Origin: Candidatus Sulfopaludibacter sp. SbA3 | Lineage (GTDB): Bacteria; Acidobacteriota; Terriglobia; Bryobacterales; Bryobacteraceae | Direction: 5' to 3' | Assembly (NCBI GenBank): GCA_945890485.1 | Contig: CAMDCN010000015.1 | Span: forward strand, 1-64,000 | Length of the DNA: 64,000 nucleotides | Shown here: one piece after another, positions 23,940 to 33,438 of the stretch | Numbering within the stretch: the stretch's first letter is position 1 | Layout: every line of letters starts with the position of its first letter | Made by a program: the position numbers and the translations under genes | The notes under the pieces: model-generated | What the model saw: only the letters and a program-made list of their open reading frames with translations | Database searches by the model: none | Told to the model about the DNA's origin: nothing

Positions 23940-26900
23940 ATGAAATCAACCCGCCAACCACTCGCCACCGCATTCACGCTACTCGCCCTAACCGCCCTCC
24001 CCGGGTACGCACAGCAGCTCATGGGAACCATCACCGGCAGCGCCACGGACTCCTCCGGCAGCATCCTGCAGGGGGCGAGCATCAAGGCTACCGACAACGG
24101 CACCGGACTCGTCCGCACCACCCAAACCGGCGAGGACGGAAAGTTCCGCTTCCTTTTGCTGCCCGTTGGCAACTACCGGATTGAAGCCTCTCATGCGGGC
24201 TTCAAAGGTTTCCGCCGCGATGGCATCGCGGTCGAAGCTGATCGATCCCTCGATGTCACCATCGCGCTGGAAGTCGGCTCCGTCGTCGAGGTTGTGGAAG
24301 TCACCGCCGGTACGCCTCTGCTCGAGCCGAACACCTCGTCCTTGGGCTCAGTCATCGATAAGCAAAAGGTGGACGACCTTCCGCTGAACGGGCGCAATCC
24401 GATGGGCCTGGCCAATTTAATCCCCACCGTCCGCGGTGTCGGCTACTTCGGCGGCCAGGTGCTCTCCAGTTGGCGCATGGCGGCGGTCAGCATCGGCGGC
24501 GGTTCGGCGCTGCACAACGATTTTATGGTGGACGGCATCGCCACCACCAAGGTGGGCAGTTCCGGCGCGCAGGTGTATCCAACCATCGAGTCCACCCAAG
24601 AGTTCAAGATTCTGACCAACTCGATGTCGGCCGAGTTCGGCCGCACGGCCGGCGGAATCGTCAGTGTGATTACCCGGTCGGGAACCAACGAGTATCACGG
24701 AAACCTCTTCGAGTACCTGCGCAATGACAAATTGAACGCTAACGAGTTCTTCAGCAACAAGGCCGGGCGGCAGCGCCCTTCGCTGCGCTGGAATCAGTTT
24801 GGCGGTTCGCTCGGCGGACCCATCGTTCGCAATCGCCTCTTCTTCTTCGCCAACTACGAGACGTTCATGGAACGCCGCGTTTCCCAACAGATTCAAACTT
24901 CGGCCACCCTGCTCCAGCGCGCCGGCGACTTTTCGGAAACAAGAACGCAGGCCGGCGCTCTGATCACTATCTACGACCCCTTCACCACCCAGACCAATCC
25001 GAACGCCCCCGGAACATACGTCCGCACCCCATTCCCAGGAAATCGGATTCCCGCCGGACGCATCAGCCCCATCGCGCAGAAGGCCATGGCCTACTATCCG
25101 GTGCCCAACCTCCCCGGCCTGCCCATCACCCAAGCGCAGAACCTGTTCTTGCAAGCTAGCGGCCCCATCGACCGCCAGACGATGACGGGCAAGGTCGACT
25201 TCAACATCTCGGCGTCACGCCGTATCAACGGCCGCTACACGTGGGATGATCTCAACTGGCAGTTCCCCAAGCTCTACGGCACCCCCGCGGAGCCCGATGG
25301 CCGGACCGTGCTGATCCCTCGCAACAGCGTCTCGACCAACTACACCGACACGCTCACCCCCACTCTGCTGCTCGACGTCAAACTCGGCTTCAGCAGGGAG
25401 AATGAGCACTACGTCTTACCCAGTCAAGGCTTCGACATCACGACTCTCGGGTTCTCGGAAGCGCTGCGGGCGCAGACCTCGGTGGCCTTGGGGGCCCGCT
25501 TCCCCACGTTTTCCGTTGGCGATATGGCCAACCTTTCCGGGCAGTCCAGCGCTGGCAGTCCCTCCGTCACTACTCTGGCGAGCGCAAACCTTACCAAGGT
25601 CTTCAGCGCACACACGGTGAAGTTCGGCGGCGAGCAACGCTTCTATAGCATCAACCCCTGGGGCCGCGGCTCTTCGAGCGGCAGCTATAGTTTCAATCGC
25701 GGTTTCACCCAAGGACCCAACCCGCTCGTGGCGAGCCCCAGCGCGGGTTTTGGCGTCGCGTCTTTCCTACTCGGTACACCGGCCAGTGGCTCGGCGACCC
25801 TGGCGCCGGACCGCACACAGTCGCTCCGATACTACTCGGCCTTCATTCAGGACGATTGGAAAGTTAGCTCCAAGCTCACCCTCAATCTTGGCCTGCGCTG
25901 GGAATACGAATCACCCTTAACGGACCGCTACAACATTCTCTCGGTCTTCGATCCGGACGCTACCGTTTCCCTGTCGCCTACACGGCAACTCAAGGGTGGT
26001 CTCGCGTTCCCCGGCGCCAACGGTCTGGATCGCAACCTGACCATACCGGATAAGTTCGACCTCGGCCCCCGGTTCGGTTTCGCCTACAAGGCCTCGCAGA
26101 AAATGGTCTTCCGTGGCGGCTATGGCCTTCTCTTCATCCCAACCCATCCCTTTATCGGGCCGACGACGACGGGCTTCACCTTTAACACGCCCATGGTCTC
26201 CACTTTGGATGGCGGTCTGACCCCGGCCGACACCCTGGCCAATCCGTTCCCGCAAGGACTCACCAATCCGACCGGCGCTAGCCTCGGCGCCCTGACCGGC
26301 CTTGGCACCGCCGTGGCGGGGCAACTGCGGGACGTGCGGCGCGGTTATAGCCAGCAGTGGAATACGACAGTGCAATTCGAACCCTGGAACAATTGGCTGC
26401 TTGAAGCCGCGTGGGTCGGCAACAAGGGCACCCGCCTCCAAGGCGCTTCCCGGCAATTGAACGTGATCTCCGACCAGGACCGTGACCTCTATGGCACCCG
26501 TCTGGCCGAATCCGTGCCGAACCCGTTCCGTGGCCTGATTACCTCAGGCCCATTGAGCGGCCCCACGATCACGCGGATGCAAAGCTTGTTGCCCTATCCG
26601 CACTTCACCGGCGTTAACGGCGGCTACTCTTATCTGCACAACTCGATCTATCACGCGCTGGCGGTTAAGGTCGAAAAGCGTCTCTCCTCGGGACTCTCCC
26701 TGCTGCTGGCCTATACCAAGTCAAAGATGATTGACGACGGCAACGCCACCGGGCAGATTCGTCCCGGCGGAACCGTCGTCGCCGGCGCCCAGAACTGGCT
26801 CAACCTGCGGGCGGAACGTTCGAAGGCGGCCGAAGACGTCCCCCAACGCCTAGTCATGACTGCCCTCTGGGCCCTGCCTTTCGGGGAGAACGGCAACGCT

Positions 26901-27359
26901 TTCAAGCGTCACGTCCTCGGCGGATGGCACATCAACCCCATCACCACGATTGAGAGCGGAACACCCATTTCGCTTACCGCCAGCGTCGTCGGAGGCGCTA
27001 ATCGCCCCAACGTTGTCCCTGGGCAGGAAGCAAAGATCGACAACCCGACAGTCGACCGCTGGTTCAACACCGCCGCCTTCTCGGTCCCGGCGCCCTATAC
27101 CCTGGGAAATGTCTCTCGTACCCTTCCCAATATTCATAGCGATTCGGTCTTCAACGTCGATGTCTCGGTCTTCAAGGACTTCCCGATCAAAGAGCGGATC
27201 CGGGCCCAGTTCCGCGCCGAGGCGTTCAACATCACGAACACCCCAACTTTCGGCACCCCGGGCACGGGCGTGAATTCCACCACCTTCGGTGTCGTCACGG
27301 CCACCGCCTTCACCCCGAAACCGCGCGAAATGCAACTTGCCTTGAAGATCATTTTTTAA
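23940..27359 (+). CDS. TonB-dependent receptor, Oar-like, with carboxypeptidase-regulatory domain
   Basis: A 1,139-residue outer-membrane receptor. Signal peptide (TLLALTALPGYAQ, about 1-25), regulatory beta-sandwich (ITGSATDSSGSIL, EDGKFRFLLLPVG, ASHAGFKGF), plug with DLPLNGRNPMGLANLIP, then GRTAGGIVSVITRSGTNEYHG and a barrel ending LALKIIF with the C-terminal Phe. This order is the same in the other three receptors of the window, but the sequences are clearly different paralogues. Its ligand is unknown. A clear AAGGAG ribosome site precedes the ATG. It is followed by a strong hairpin terminator and a convergent LysR gene. A seven-haem cytochrome gene precedes it on the same strand. Confidence 0.85.
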   Translation: MKSTRQPLATAFTLLALTALPGYAQQLMGTITGSATDSSGSILQGASIKATDNGTGLVRTTQTGEDGKFRFLLLPVGNYRIEASHAGFKGFRRDGIAVEADRSLDVTIALEVGSVVEVVEVTAGTPLLEPNTSSLGSVIDKQKVDDLPLNGRNPMGLANLIPTVRGVGYFGGQVLSSWRMAAVSIGGGSALHNDFMVDGIATTKVGSSGAQVYPTIESTQEFKILTNSMSAEFGRTAGGIVSVITRSGTNEYHGNLFEYLRNDKLNANEFFSNKAGRQRPSLRWNQFGGSLGGPIVRNRLFFFANYETFMERRVSQQIQTSATLLQRAGDFSETRTQAGALITIYDPFTTQTNPNAPGTYVRTPFPGNRIPAGRISPIAQKAMAYYPVPNLPGLPITQAQNLFLQASGPIDRQTMTGKVDFNISASRRINGRYTWDDLNWQFPKLYGTPAEPDGRTVLIPRNSVSTNYTDTLTPTLLLDVKLGFSRENEHYVLPSQGFDITTLGFSEALRAQTSVALGARFPTFSVGDMANLSGQSSAGSPSVTTLASANLTKVFSAHTVKFGGEQRFYSINPWGRGSSSGSYSFNRGFTQGPNPLVASPSAGFGVASFLLGTPASGSATLAPDRTQSLRYYSAFIQDDWKVSSKLTLNLGLRWEYESPLTDRYNILSVFDPDATVSLSPTRQLKGGLAFPGANGLDRNLTIPDKFDLGPRFGFAYKASQKMVFRGGYGLLFIPTHPFIGPTTTGFTFNTPMVSTLDGGLTPADTLANPFPQGLTNPTGASLGALTGLGTAVAGQLRDVRRGYSQQWNTTVQFEPWNNWLLEAAWVGNKGTRLQGASRQLNVISDQDRDLYGTRLAESVPNPFRGLITSGPLSGPTITRMQSLLPYPHFTGVNGGYSYLHNSIYHALAVKVEKRLSSGLSLLLAYTKSKMIDDGNATGQIRPGGTVVAGAQNWLNLRAERSKAAEDVPQRLVMTALWALPFGENGNAFKRHVLGGWHINPITTIESGTPISLTASVVGGANRPNVVPGQEAKIDNPTVDRWFNTAAFSVPAPYTLGNVSRTLPNIHSDSVFNVDVSVFKDFPIKERIRAQFRAEAFNITNTPTFGTPGTGVNSTTFGVVTATAFTPKPREMQLALKIIF

Positions 27360-27382
27360 CGATCCGGGCAGATCAAGCGACG

Positions 27383-27414
27383 AGAGAACGGGCGGGACCT
27401 CCCGCCCGTTCTCT
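27383..27414. terminator. Rho-independent terminator between convergent genes
   Basis: AGAGAACGGGCGGGA at 27383-27397, loop CC, and its perfect 15-base complement at 27400-27414. It lies directly after the TonB-receptor stop and at the end of the convergent LysR gene, so it can serve both. The T-run is weak. Confidence 0.8.
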
Positions 27415-28312
27415 ATTTGCGGCGAGGCCGCAGATGTTCATCGCCCTCTCTGAGAGCCAGTTCGATAAACGCCCGCACCGCTTTCGGCGTGTATCCTGTC
27501 TTGGGAGTAATCAGATCCAGCGTGCCCATCAAGGCTGGATCTTTCAGGTTGATGATGTGCAAGTGGCCCTCCGCCACCTCCCGGGCCACCGCCCACCTCG
27601 GAAGCAGTCCAATCCCCAGCCCTTGGCGAATCATCGAGATGATGGTGTGGGAACTGCCCGCCAAAATCGTCCGGGCCGGCCGGCACCCCTGGCGCGCGAG
27701 ATAATCATCCACCCAGCGCCCCAGGTACGTCTCCACTGGGAGCAGCACAAACGTCTCGCGAGAAAGCTCCCGCAGTCGCATCGCTTCGGGCCAGGGCTCA
27801 GACGCGACCGCCACCAGTTTGTACTCCCACCGCATTGGGCGGTTTACGCGCGTCCGGGCGCTGTCGTCCCAAATTCCTATCGCCAAATCGAGCGAATGGT
27901 TGGCCACATGATCCAGCAACGTCCCGCTACCCTCCACCTCCACTTCCGGCGTTACGTCGGGCCACTCTCGCCGGTATAGTTGCAGCAACCGCGGAATCAG
28001 TACCCCGCTGATCGCCGGATTCGCCCCGATGCGCAAAACTCCCGGGCCCACTCCCTTCCAGTCCGTCAAGACACTCATCACTGCGTCATGCTGGACCAGC
28101 AGCGCTTCCAGATGCGGCAGAATCGCGTGCGCGGCCTGCGTCAGTTGCACGCCCCGCCCGGACTTCTCATACATCGACATCCCGAACTCGCTTTCGAGAT
28201 TCTTAATCTGCTTATGCACCGCTGCCGGCGTCAGATTCACTTCCTGCGCCGCTCGCGCGATGCTCTCAAACCTGCCCAGAGCAACCAGGCTCCGGACCTC
28301 GCGGAATTCCAT
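27413..28312 (-). CDS. LysR-family transcriptional regulator
   Basis: A 299-residue LysR-type regulator. The N-terminal winged helix-turn-helix (FREVRSLVALGRFESIARAAQEVNLTPAAVHKQIKNLE, shown as parts of residues 3-40) is followed by the effector domain with LLQHDAVMSVL, then IGANPAISGVLIPRL and GLGIGLLPRWAV. It lies divergent from a DUF1549/DUF1553 gene with 122 bases between the two ATGs. That gap holds a promoter and a 7-bp dyad (28375-28396) near the -10 of the divergent gene, the usual position of a LysR activator or repressor site. The inducer is unknown, but the target is most likely the DUF1549-DUF1501 pair. Confidence 0.85.
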   Translation of the reverse strand: MEFREVRSLVALGRFESIARAAQEVNLTPAAVHKQIKNLESEFGMSMYEKSGRGVQLTQAAHAILPHLEALLVQHDAVMSVLTDWKGVGPGVLRIGANPAISGVLIPRLLQLYRREWPDVTPEVEVEGSGTLLDHVANHSLDLAIGIWDDSARTRVNRPMRWEYKLVAVASEPWPEAMRLRELSRETFVLLPVETYLGRWVDDYLARQGCRPARTILAGSSHTIISMIRQGLGIGLLPRWAVAREVAEGHLHIINLKDPALMGTLDLITPKTGYTPKAVRAFIELALREGDEHLRPRRK

Positions 28313-28357
28313 AACTAACTCTTTACCTGCGGTGAACTGTTTGTGAAATCAATTCAA

Positions 28358-28386
28358 TTGACGCGACCCTTTCACCGTGATGAAAT
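28358..28386 (+). promoter_or_regulatory. Likely promoter of the DUF1549-DUF1501 pair
   Basis: TTGACG at 28358-28363 and TGAAAT at 28381-28386 with a 17-base spacer, 48 bases before the ATG at 28435. The dyad CCGTGAT / ATCACGG (28375-28396) overlaps its -10 element. Predicted from consensus only. Confidence 0.45.
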
Positions 28387-28396
28387 CCTATCACGG
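28375..28396. promoter_or_regulatory. Dyad likely to be the LysR operator
   Basis: CCGTGAT at 28375-28381 and its exact complement ATCACGG at 28390-28396, separated by eight bases. It overlaps the predicted -10 of the plus-strand promoter and sits 63 to 84 bases upstream of the divergent LysR ATG. Confidence 0.5.
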
Positions 28397-28434
28397 GTCA
28401 CCCTTGCGGGAACCGGTAAGCTTAGGTCGATTTC

Positions 28435-30651
28435 ATGCTACTTCACTCCAAACCGGGCGCCTTCGTCCTGTTGGCCGTCATCTTTTCATCGGCCGCCATG
28501 GCGGAGCCACCTGCGGCGCCCGCGGATCGCTTCCGGCCCCACCAGCGGCGGTACTGGGCCTTTCAACCGGTCAAGACTGCGGCCCCTCCAAAGATCGCCG
28601 CCACGGACTGGGCCAGAAACCCCATCGACGCTTTCGTCGCCGCCAAGCTCGAAGAAAAAGCTATTGCACCCTCACCCGCCACGGACCGCGTCACCCTGCT
28701 TCGCCGCGCCTATTTCGACCTCACCGGCCTGCCGCCCTCTGTCGACGCCGTCCAATCGTTTCTCGCCGACCAATCCCCGGACGCCTACGAGAAAGTGGTC
28801 GACCGCTTGCTCGCCTCCCCGCAATACGGCGAACGCTGGGCCCGCCACTGGCTGGACCTGGCGCGCTACGCCGAAAGCGATGGATTCCGCGCCGACGATA
28901 TCCGCCCCAACGCGTGGCGCTATCGGGACTACGTTATCCGCTCCTTCAATGCCGGCAAACCGTATGACCGTTTCGTGCAGGAACAGATCGCCGGCGACGA
29001 ACTCTGGCCCGATGATCTCGATGCCCGCGTTGCCACAGCGTTCCACCGGCACTATCCCGACGAGTACAACGCCCAAAATCTCCGCCAGCGCCGCCAACAG
29101 ATTCTCGACGACGTCACCGATACCGTCGGCTCCGTCTTTCTGGGCATGACGTTTGAATGCGCCCGCTGCCACGATCACAAATTCGATCCCATTCTCCATA
29201 CCGACTACTACCGCCTCCAGGCCTTCTTCTCGAACATCTCCGCCGACGACGAGTTCCCCATGCTCTCGAAAGCCGAGTACGCGGACTACCAGCGCAAGCT
29301 CGCCGTCTGGGAAGAGAAGACGGCGTCGATCCGCTCGGAAATGAGCGCCCTGCTCACCGCCGCCCGCACGAAGTCGCACAAAGCCCGCTACATGGCCTAC
29401 GTCGACGAGGTCCAGCAGGCGCTCGACAAACCGCTCGAACAGCGCACGCCCATCGAACTCTGGATGGCGGACAAGGCGAAGTACTTCATGAATCCCGCCG
29501 AGGAATCCCTCGCCAATGGACTCAAAGGAGAGGCGAAGGAAAAGTGGGCCAAGTTGAAAGCGCAACTCGACGAGTTCAAGGAACTCCGGCCCGCCCCCGT
29601 ACCCAAGGGCACGGGGCTCACCGAACTGACCAGCCAGCCCATCCCCTCCCACGTGCTGCTTGGCGGCGCCTACAACCGGCCCGGCGATCCCGTGGCCCCT
29701 GGCTTCCTCACCATCCTCTCGCCGGGAGACGCTGTTGTCACGCCTCCCACGAACGGCGTCAACTCCACCGGCCGGCGCACGGCGCTCGCCAAGTGGCTCA
29801 CCGCTCCGGATAACCCGCTCACCCCGCGCGTCATGGTCAACCGGATCTGGCATCATCACTTCGGTCGCGGCCTCGTCGCCACCACCAGTGACTTCGGCAT
29901 CATGGGCGAGCGCCGTACGCACTCCGAACTGCTCGACTGGCTGGCTGCCGAATTCGTCCGCTCCGGCTGGGACATGAAGCACATGCACCGCCTCATCATG
30001 AGCTCCAGCACCTACCGGCAGTCCTCCAACTTCCGGGCCGCCGCCGCGGCAAAGGATCCGGCCAATCAACTCCTTTGGCGCTATGAACGCCGCCGCCTGG
30101 AAGGCGAGTCCATTCGCGATACCGCCCTTTCCGTTTCCGGATTATTGAACCCGGAACTCTATGGACCCAGCGTCCGTCCCCCGCTGCCGAAGGGCGTGGC
30201 CGAAAGCGCCTGGAAAAGTTCCCCCGATCTCGCCAGTCATCACCGGCGCAGCATCTATACATTCCTGCGCCGCAACAACCTCTATCCGATGTTGGATGTC
30301 TTCGACATGCCGGACACCCATACCTCTTGCGGACGCCGCGGAGTCACTACCACCGCCCCGCAGGCGCTTACCTACCTGAATAGCGACCAGACCATCGACT
30401 GGGCACGATCCTTCGCCAATAAAGTTCTCGCCGCCGCCCCTTCGGATTGGAAGGCGCAGGTCGACGAGGCTTACCGCATGGCCTACTCCCGTCCGCCATC
30501 CCCCGCGGAACGCGATATGGCGTTGACCTTCTTCGAGCAGCACCAAAACACCATCGCGGAAAAGCAGCCCTCCGCCCAGGTGCATGCCGCCGTGCTCGCC
30601 GATTTCTGCCACGCTCTGTTCAACTCGAGCGAATTTATCTACATCAACTAG
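28435..30651 (+). CDS. DUF1549/DUF1553 domain protein (PSCyt2-PSD1)
   Basis: A 738-residue secreted protein (signal peptide GAFVLLAVIFSSAAMAE). DUF1549 runs from about 40 to 245: NPIDAFVAAKLEE, LLRRAYFDLTGLPPS, YGERWARHWLDLARYAESDG and the haem-like CARCHDHKFDPI. DUF1553 follows from about 420: RRTALAKWLTAPDNPLTPRVMVNRIWHHHFGRG and YERRRLEGESIRDT (parts shown). These proteins occur mainly in Planctomycetes, Verrucomicrobia and acidobacteria, beside DUF1501 genes. They are thought to take part in polysaccharide or sulfated-sugar breakdown, but no reaction is proven. The usual N-terminal PSCyt1 cytochrome is absent here, unlike in the copy at 54340-56895. The next gene starts 9 bases on. Confidence 0.8.
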   Translation: MLLHSKPGAFVLLAVIFSSAAMAEPPAAPADRFRPHQRRYWAFQPVKTAAPPKIAATDWARNPIDAFVAAKLEEKAIAPSPATDRVTLLRRAYFDLTGLPPSVDAVQSFLADQSPDAYEKVVDRLLASPQYGERWARHWLDLARYAESDGFRADDIRPNAWRYRDYVIRSFNAGKPYDRFVQEQIAGDELWPDDLDARVATAFHRHYPDEYNAQNLRQRRQQILDDVTDTVGSVFLGMTFECARCHDHKFDPILHTDYYRLQAFFSNISADDEFPMLSKAEYADYQRKLAVWEEKTASIRSEMSALLTAARTKSHKARYMAYVDEVQQALDKPLEQRTPIELWMADKAKYFMNPAEESLANGLKGEAKEKWAKLKAQLDEFKELRPAPVPKGTGLTELTSQPIPSHVLLGGAYNRPGDPVAPGFLTILSPGDAVVTPPTNGVNSTGRRTALAKWLTAPDNPLTPRVMVNRIWHHHFGRGLVATTSDFGIMGERRTHSELLDWLAAEFVRSGWDMKHMHRLIMSSSTYRQSSNFRAAAAAKDPANQLLWRYERRRLEGESIRDTALSVSGLLNPELYGPSVRPPLPKGVAESAWKSSPDLASHHRRSIYTFLRRNNLYPMLDVFDMPDTHTSCGRRGVTTTAPQALTYLNSDQTIDWARSFANKVLAAAPSDWKAQVDEAYRMAYSRPPSPAERDMALTFFEQHQNTIAEKQPSAQVHAAVLADFCHALFNSSEFIYIN

Positions 30652-30659
30652 CAGGACCC

Positions 30660-32096
30660 ATGAAACCCATCAACGAGCATTCCGGCGCACTTCGCTCCCG
30701 TCGCGACTTCCTGCTGCGAGGGACGGGCCTTGGCGGCCTGGCGCTCAGCTCCCTGCTTTCGGCGGAAGCCGCGTTGGCCGCCCCCGGCGCAGCCAATGCC
30801 GTCAACCCCCTCGCCTCCAAACCCCCGCACCATGCGCCGAAGGCGAAGTCCGTTATCTGGCTGTTCATGGAAGGCGGCCCGAGCCACATCGACCTGTTCG
30901 ACCCCAAGCCCGCCCTGGAGCGGCTGGCCGGCCAGCCGGTGCCGCCGTCCTATGGCAAAATCGTCACCGCCATGGGGACGGCCAACAACACCCTGATGCC
31001 GTCCAAGCGCAAGTGGAAGCAGTACGGCCAGAGCGGACTGTGGGTGTCGGACTGGTACAGTCACATGGCCCAGCACGCCGACGATATCACCCTGCTCCGC
31101 TCCTGCTGGGCGGACGGGCTGAACCACGTCGGCTCAGTCTGTCAAATGAACACCGGCTCCATTCTCGGCGGCCGGCCCAGCATGGGCGCCTGGACGCAGT
31201 ACGGTCTCGGCGCCGCCAATCAGGACCTCCCGGCTTTCGTCGTGCTAGCCGATGAAAAGCCCGTCACCGGCGGACCCAAGAATTGGAGCTCCGGTTTTCT
31301 CCCGGCCACTTACCAAGGCACCCTCTTCCGTCGCGATGGCGCGCCCATTCTCTACCTCGACAACCCCGAATCCGTCAGCGCCAAGCAACAGCGGAGCAAG
31401 CTCGATCTCATCGCCAAGCTCAATCGCCAGTTTGCCGCGGACAAGCCGGAAGATACCGACCTGCAGGCCCGCCTCAATTCCTATGAGCTGGCTTACCGCA
31501 TGCAAGCCGCGGCGCCCGAGGCCGTCGACCTGTCGAAAGAGTCGGAGGAGACGAAGAAGCTGTACGGGATCGATGAACCCCATACGGCCAAATACGGCAC
31601 GAACCTCTTGCTGGCCCGCAGGCTGGTGGAGCGTGGCGTAAGGTTCGTGGAAGCCTATAGCGGCAGCGGCAGCATGTGGGACTCCCATACGGATATGGAA
31701 GGCAACCACGGCAAGATGTGCCGCTCCTCGGACAAGCCAATCGCCGGCCTGCTGGCGGACCTGAAGGCGCGCGGGTTGCTGGATGAAACGCTAGTCGTTT
31801 GGGGCGGGGAATTCGGACGTACGCCTTTCAACGAAGCGGGGGACGGCCGCGATCACAACCCATGGGGCTTTTCGATGTGGATGGCCGGCGGCGGTGTAAA
31901 GCCCGGCCGCACCATCGGCACAACGGATGAGATCGGCCTGCGCGCCGTCGACCGGCCCATTCACGTTCACGATATCCACGCCACCATCCTCCACCTGCTC
32001 GGCCTGAACCATCTCCAGTTGACCTTCCTGCACAACGGTCGCTCGGAGCGTCCCACCCTGGTCGCCGGCAATCTGATTCCGGAAATCTACACCTAG
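30660..32096 (+). CDS. DUF1501 domain protein (Tat-exported, sulfatase-like fold)
   Basis: About 478 residues from the ATG at 30660, 8 bases after the stop of the DUF1549/DUF1553 gene. A twin-arginine signal peptide (SRRDFLLRGTG, then LGGLALSS) is followed by the DUF1501 core: SVIWLFMEGGPSHIDLFDPKP, QYGQSGLWVSDWYSH-like block, GSGSMWDSHTD with a His-Asp pair, VWGGEFGRTPF and GRDHNPWGFSMWMAGGG. The fold is related to alkaline phosphatases and sulfatases, but the classical Cys/Ser nucleophile is not obvious. The pair with the upstream gene is a conserved tandem, repeated at 52952-56895 in this window. Function unproven. Confidence 0.8.
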   Translation: MKPINEHSGALRSRRDFLLRGTGLGGLALSSLLSAEAALAAPGAANAVNPLASKPPHHAPKAKSVIWLFMEGGPSHIDLFDPKPALERLAGQPVPPSYGKIVTAMGTANNTLMPSKRKWKQYGQSGLWVSDWYSHMAQHADDITLLRSCWADGLNHVGSVCQMNTGSILGGRPSMGAWTQYGLGAANQDLPAFVVLADEKPVTGGPKNWSSGFLPATYQGTLFRRDGAPILYLDNPESVSAKQQRSKLDLIAKLNRQFAADKPEDTDLQARLNSYELAYRMQAAAPEAVDLSKESEETKKLYGIDEPHTAKYGTNLLLARRLVERGVRFVEAYSGSGSMWDSHTDMEGNHGKMCRSSDKPIAGLLADLKARGLLDETLVVWGGEFGRTPFNEAGDGRDHNPWGFSMWMAGGGVKPGRTIGTTDEIGLRAVDRPIHVHDIHATILHLLGLNHLQLTFLHNGRSERPTLVAGNLIPEIYT

Positions 32097-32174
32097 CGCC
32101 TTCCGCCGCCGGAGCCAGCGTCTATCGCGCTGACCCCGGCGGCGCCACTCAGGCGCAAGCCTGCATCACCAGGC

Positions 32175-33305
32175 CTACGCACCCCCCTCCCACGGCCGTC
32201 CCGCCGTCAAATCCACACTGCTCTCCATCGCCCCCATCTTCCGCCCATAAACCAGCAGCGGAATCCCCGCCTCATGCAACGACCCGTGCGTCCGCACCTT
32301 CACGTTCACCCGCCGCCGCGGAATCTCTCCCATCGCTGTATCCCGATCCGCCGACACAAACAAATCGCCCGTCCGCTCCGGCAGCAACCGGAAACGCCTG
32401 CACGCCTCCGCCCGAGGCAGCACCGCCTCAATCCCCGGTTCACTCTCTAACACCCGCTTGGCCTCTATCACCTGCTCCGGCCTCTCCAAATCCACATACA
32501 AAGAACCGCCCAAATCCCGATGATGCAGCTTGTGCTTATCCGCAATCGCCGCCACCACCCGCGCCCCAATCCCGCTCTCCGACAGCACCCGCGCCGGGTT
32601 CACCGCCACCTGCTTCTCGTTCATCCCATGGTCCGCGCACAAGTACAGCTCCAGCCCCGGATGGTCGTCCACAATGCCCGCCAAATGCCGGTCCAGAACA
32701 TGTAGATGTTCGAGCGACTGCTCCTCCCCCGGACCGTACGTATGCATCATGTAGTCCGACGTCGTCAGGTACAGCAGGTCCACGTCCTTCCGCCGCAGCG
32801 CCGCCCGCCCCTGTTCCATCACCCAGTAGCTGTTGGCCGCCTCGTACATCGGCACGCCCTCCTGCTCCGCGCTCCGGCTCGTCTGCGCCGCCGTTCCCAC
32901 CAGCGTCCGAATCTTATCCTTCGCCCCCACGAACGCTGTCTTCCAACCCTTCCGGTGCGCACTCTCAAACAACGTCGGCGCCAGCAAATACTTCCGGTCC
33001 GCCATCTCCACCACCCGCCCCATCGCTGGATCGAAAAATGTATTCGCCGTCACCCCATGTCTCTCCGGATACGTCCCTGTCGCCAGCGAAGCGTTGTTCA
33101 CATTGGTCAGCGAAGGCATCATCCCCCGCCCCTCCCGGTACGTTCCCTCCCGCATCAACCGCCGCAACGCGGGCATATCGCTCTTGGCCACATACTCCAA
33201 CCCCAGCCCATCAATCAGGCAGATTAAAACCTTTCGTGGCGGCGCTTTCGCCGCCACTGCCGCTGTCGAACCAAACAAGAAGAAGCGTCTCGAAAAAGGA
33301 TTCAT
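32175..33305 (-). CDS. Phosphonoacetate hydrolase-like protein (alkaline phosphatase superfamily)
   Basis: About 376 residues from the ATG at 33305, with a twin-arginine-like signal (SRRFFLFGSTAAVAA). It follows the phosphonoacetate hydrolase (PhnA) pattern: metal ligand D32 in LIDGLG, candidate nucleophile T67 in SLTNVNNASLATG, then FFDPAMG, APTLFESA, AKDKIRTLVG, TTSDYMMHTYGPGEE and the ADHGMN metal motif. Known PhnA enzymes split the C-P bond of phosphonoacetate to acetate and phosphate, using two zinc ions. An exported version could let the cell use organic phosphonates as a phosphorus source. The alternative is a generic type I phosphodiesterase/nucleotide pyrophosphatase. It lies divergent from a TonB receptor gene (133 bases between starts). 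Confidence 0.65.
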   Translation of the reverse strand: MNPFSRRFFLFGSTAAVAAKAPPRKVLICLIDGLGLEYVAKSDMPALRRLMREGTYREGRGMMPSLTNVNNASLATGTYPERHGVTANTFFDPAMGRVVEMADRKYLLAPTLFESAHRKGWKTAFVGAKDKIRTLVGTAAQTSRSAEQEGVPMYEAANSYWVMEQGRAALRRKDVDLLYLTTSDYMMHTYGPGEEQSLEHLHVLDRHLAGIVDDHPGLELYLCADHGMNEKQVAVNPARVLSESGIGARVVAAIADKHKLHHRDLGGSLYVDLERPEQVIEAKRVLESEPGIEAVLPRAEACRRFRLLPERTGDLFVSADRDTAMGEIPRRRVNVKVRTHGSLHEAGIPLLVYGRKMGAMESSVDLTAGRPWEGGA

Positions 33306-33438
33306 ACCACTCCGAACCCCCAGAATACGGCCCCTGCCGCCCCGCGCCACAAAAATCGTGTTTCGCTTTCATGTCATTAACGTCCTTTCAGCAAACTGTC
33401 ATAGGCTCGAAATCTGCCGTTGCTAACTTCAAGCCGAT

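Noticed and set aside
28672-30069. 465-residue minus-strand open frame
   Set aside because: Antisense of the DUF1549 gene at 28435; no recognisable domain.
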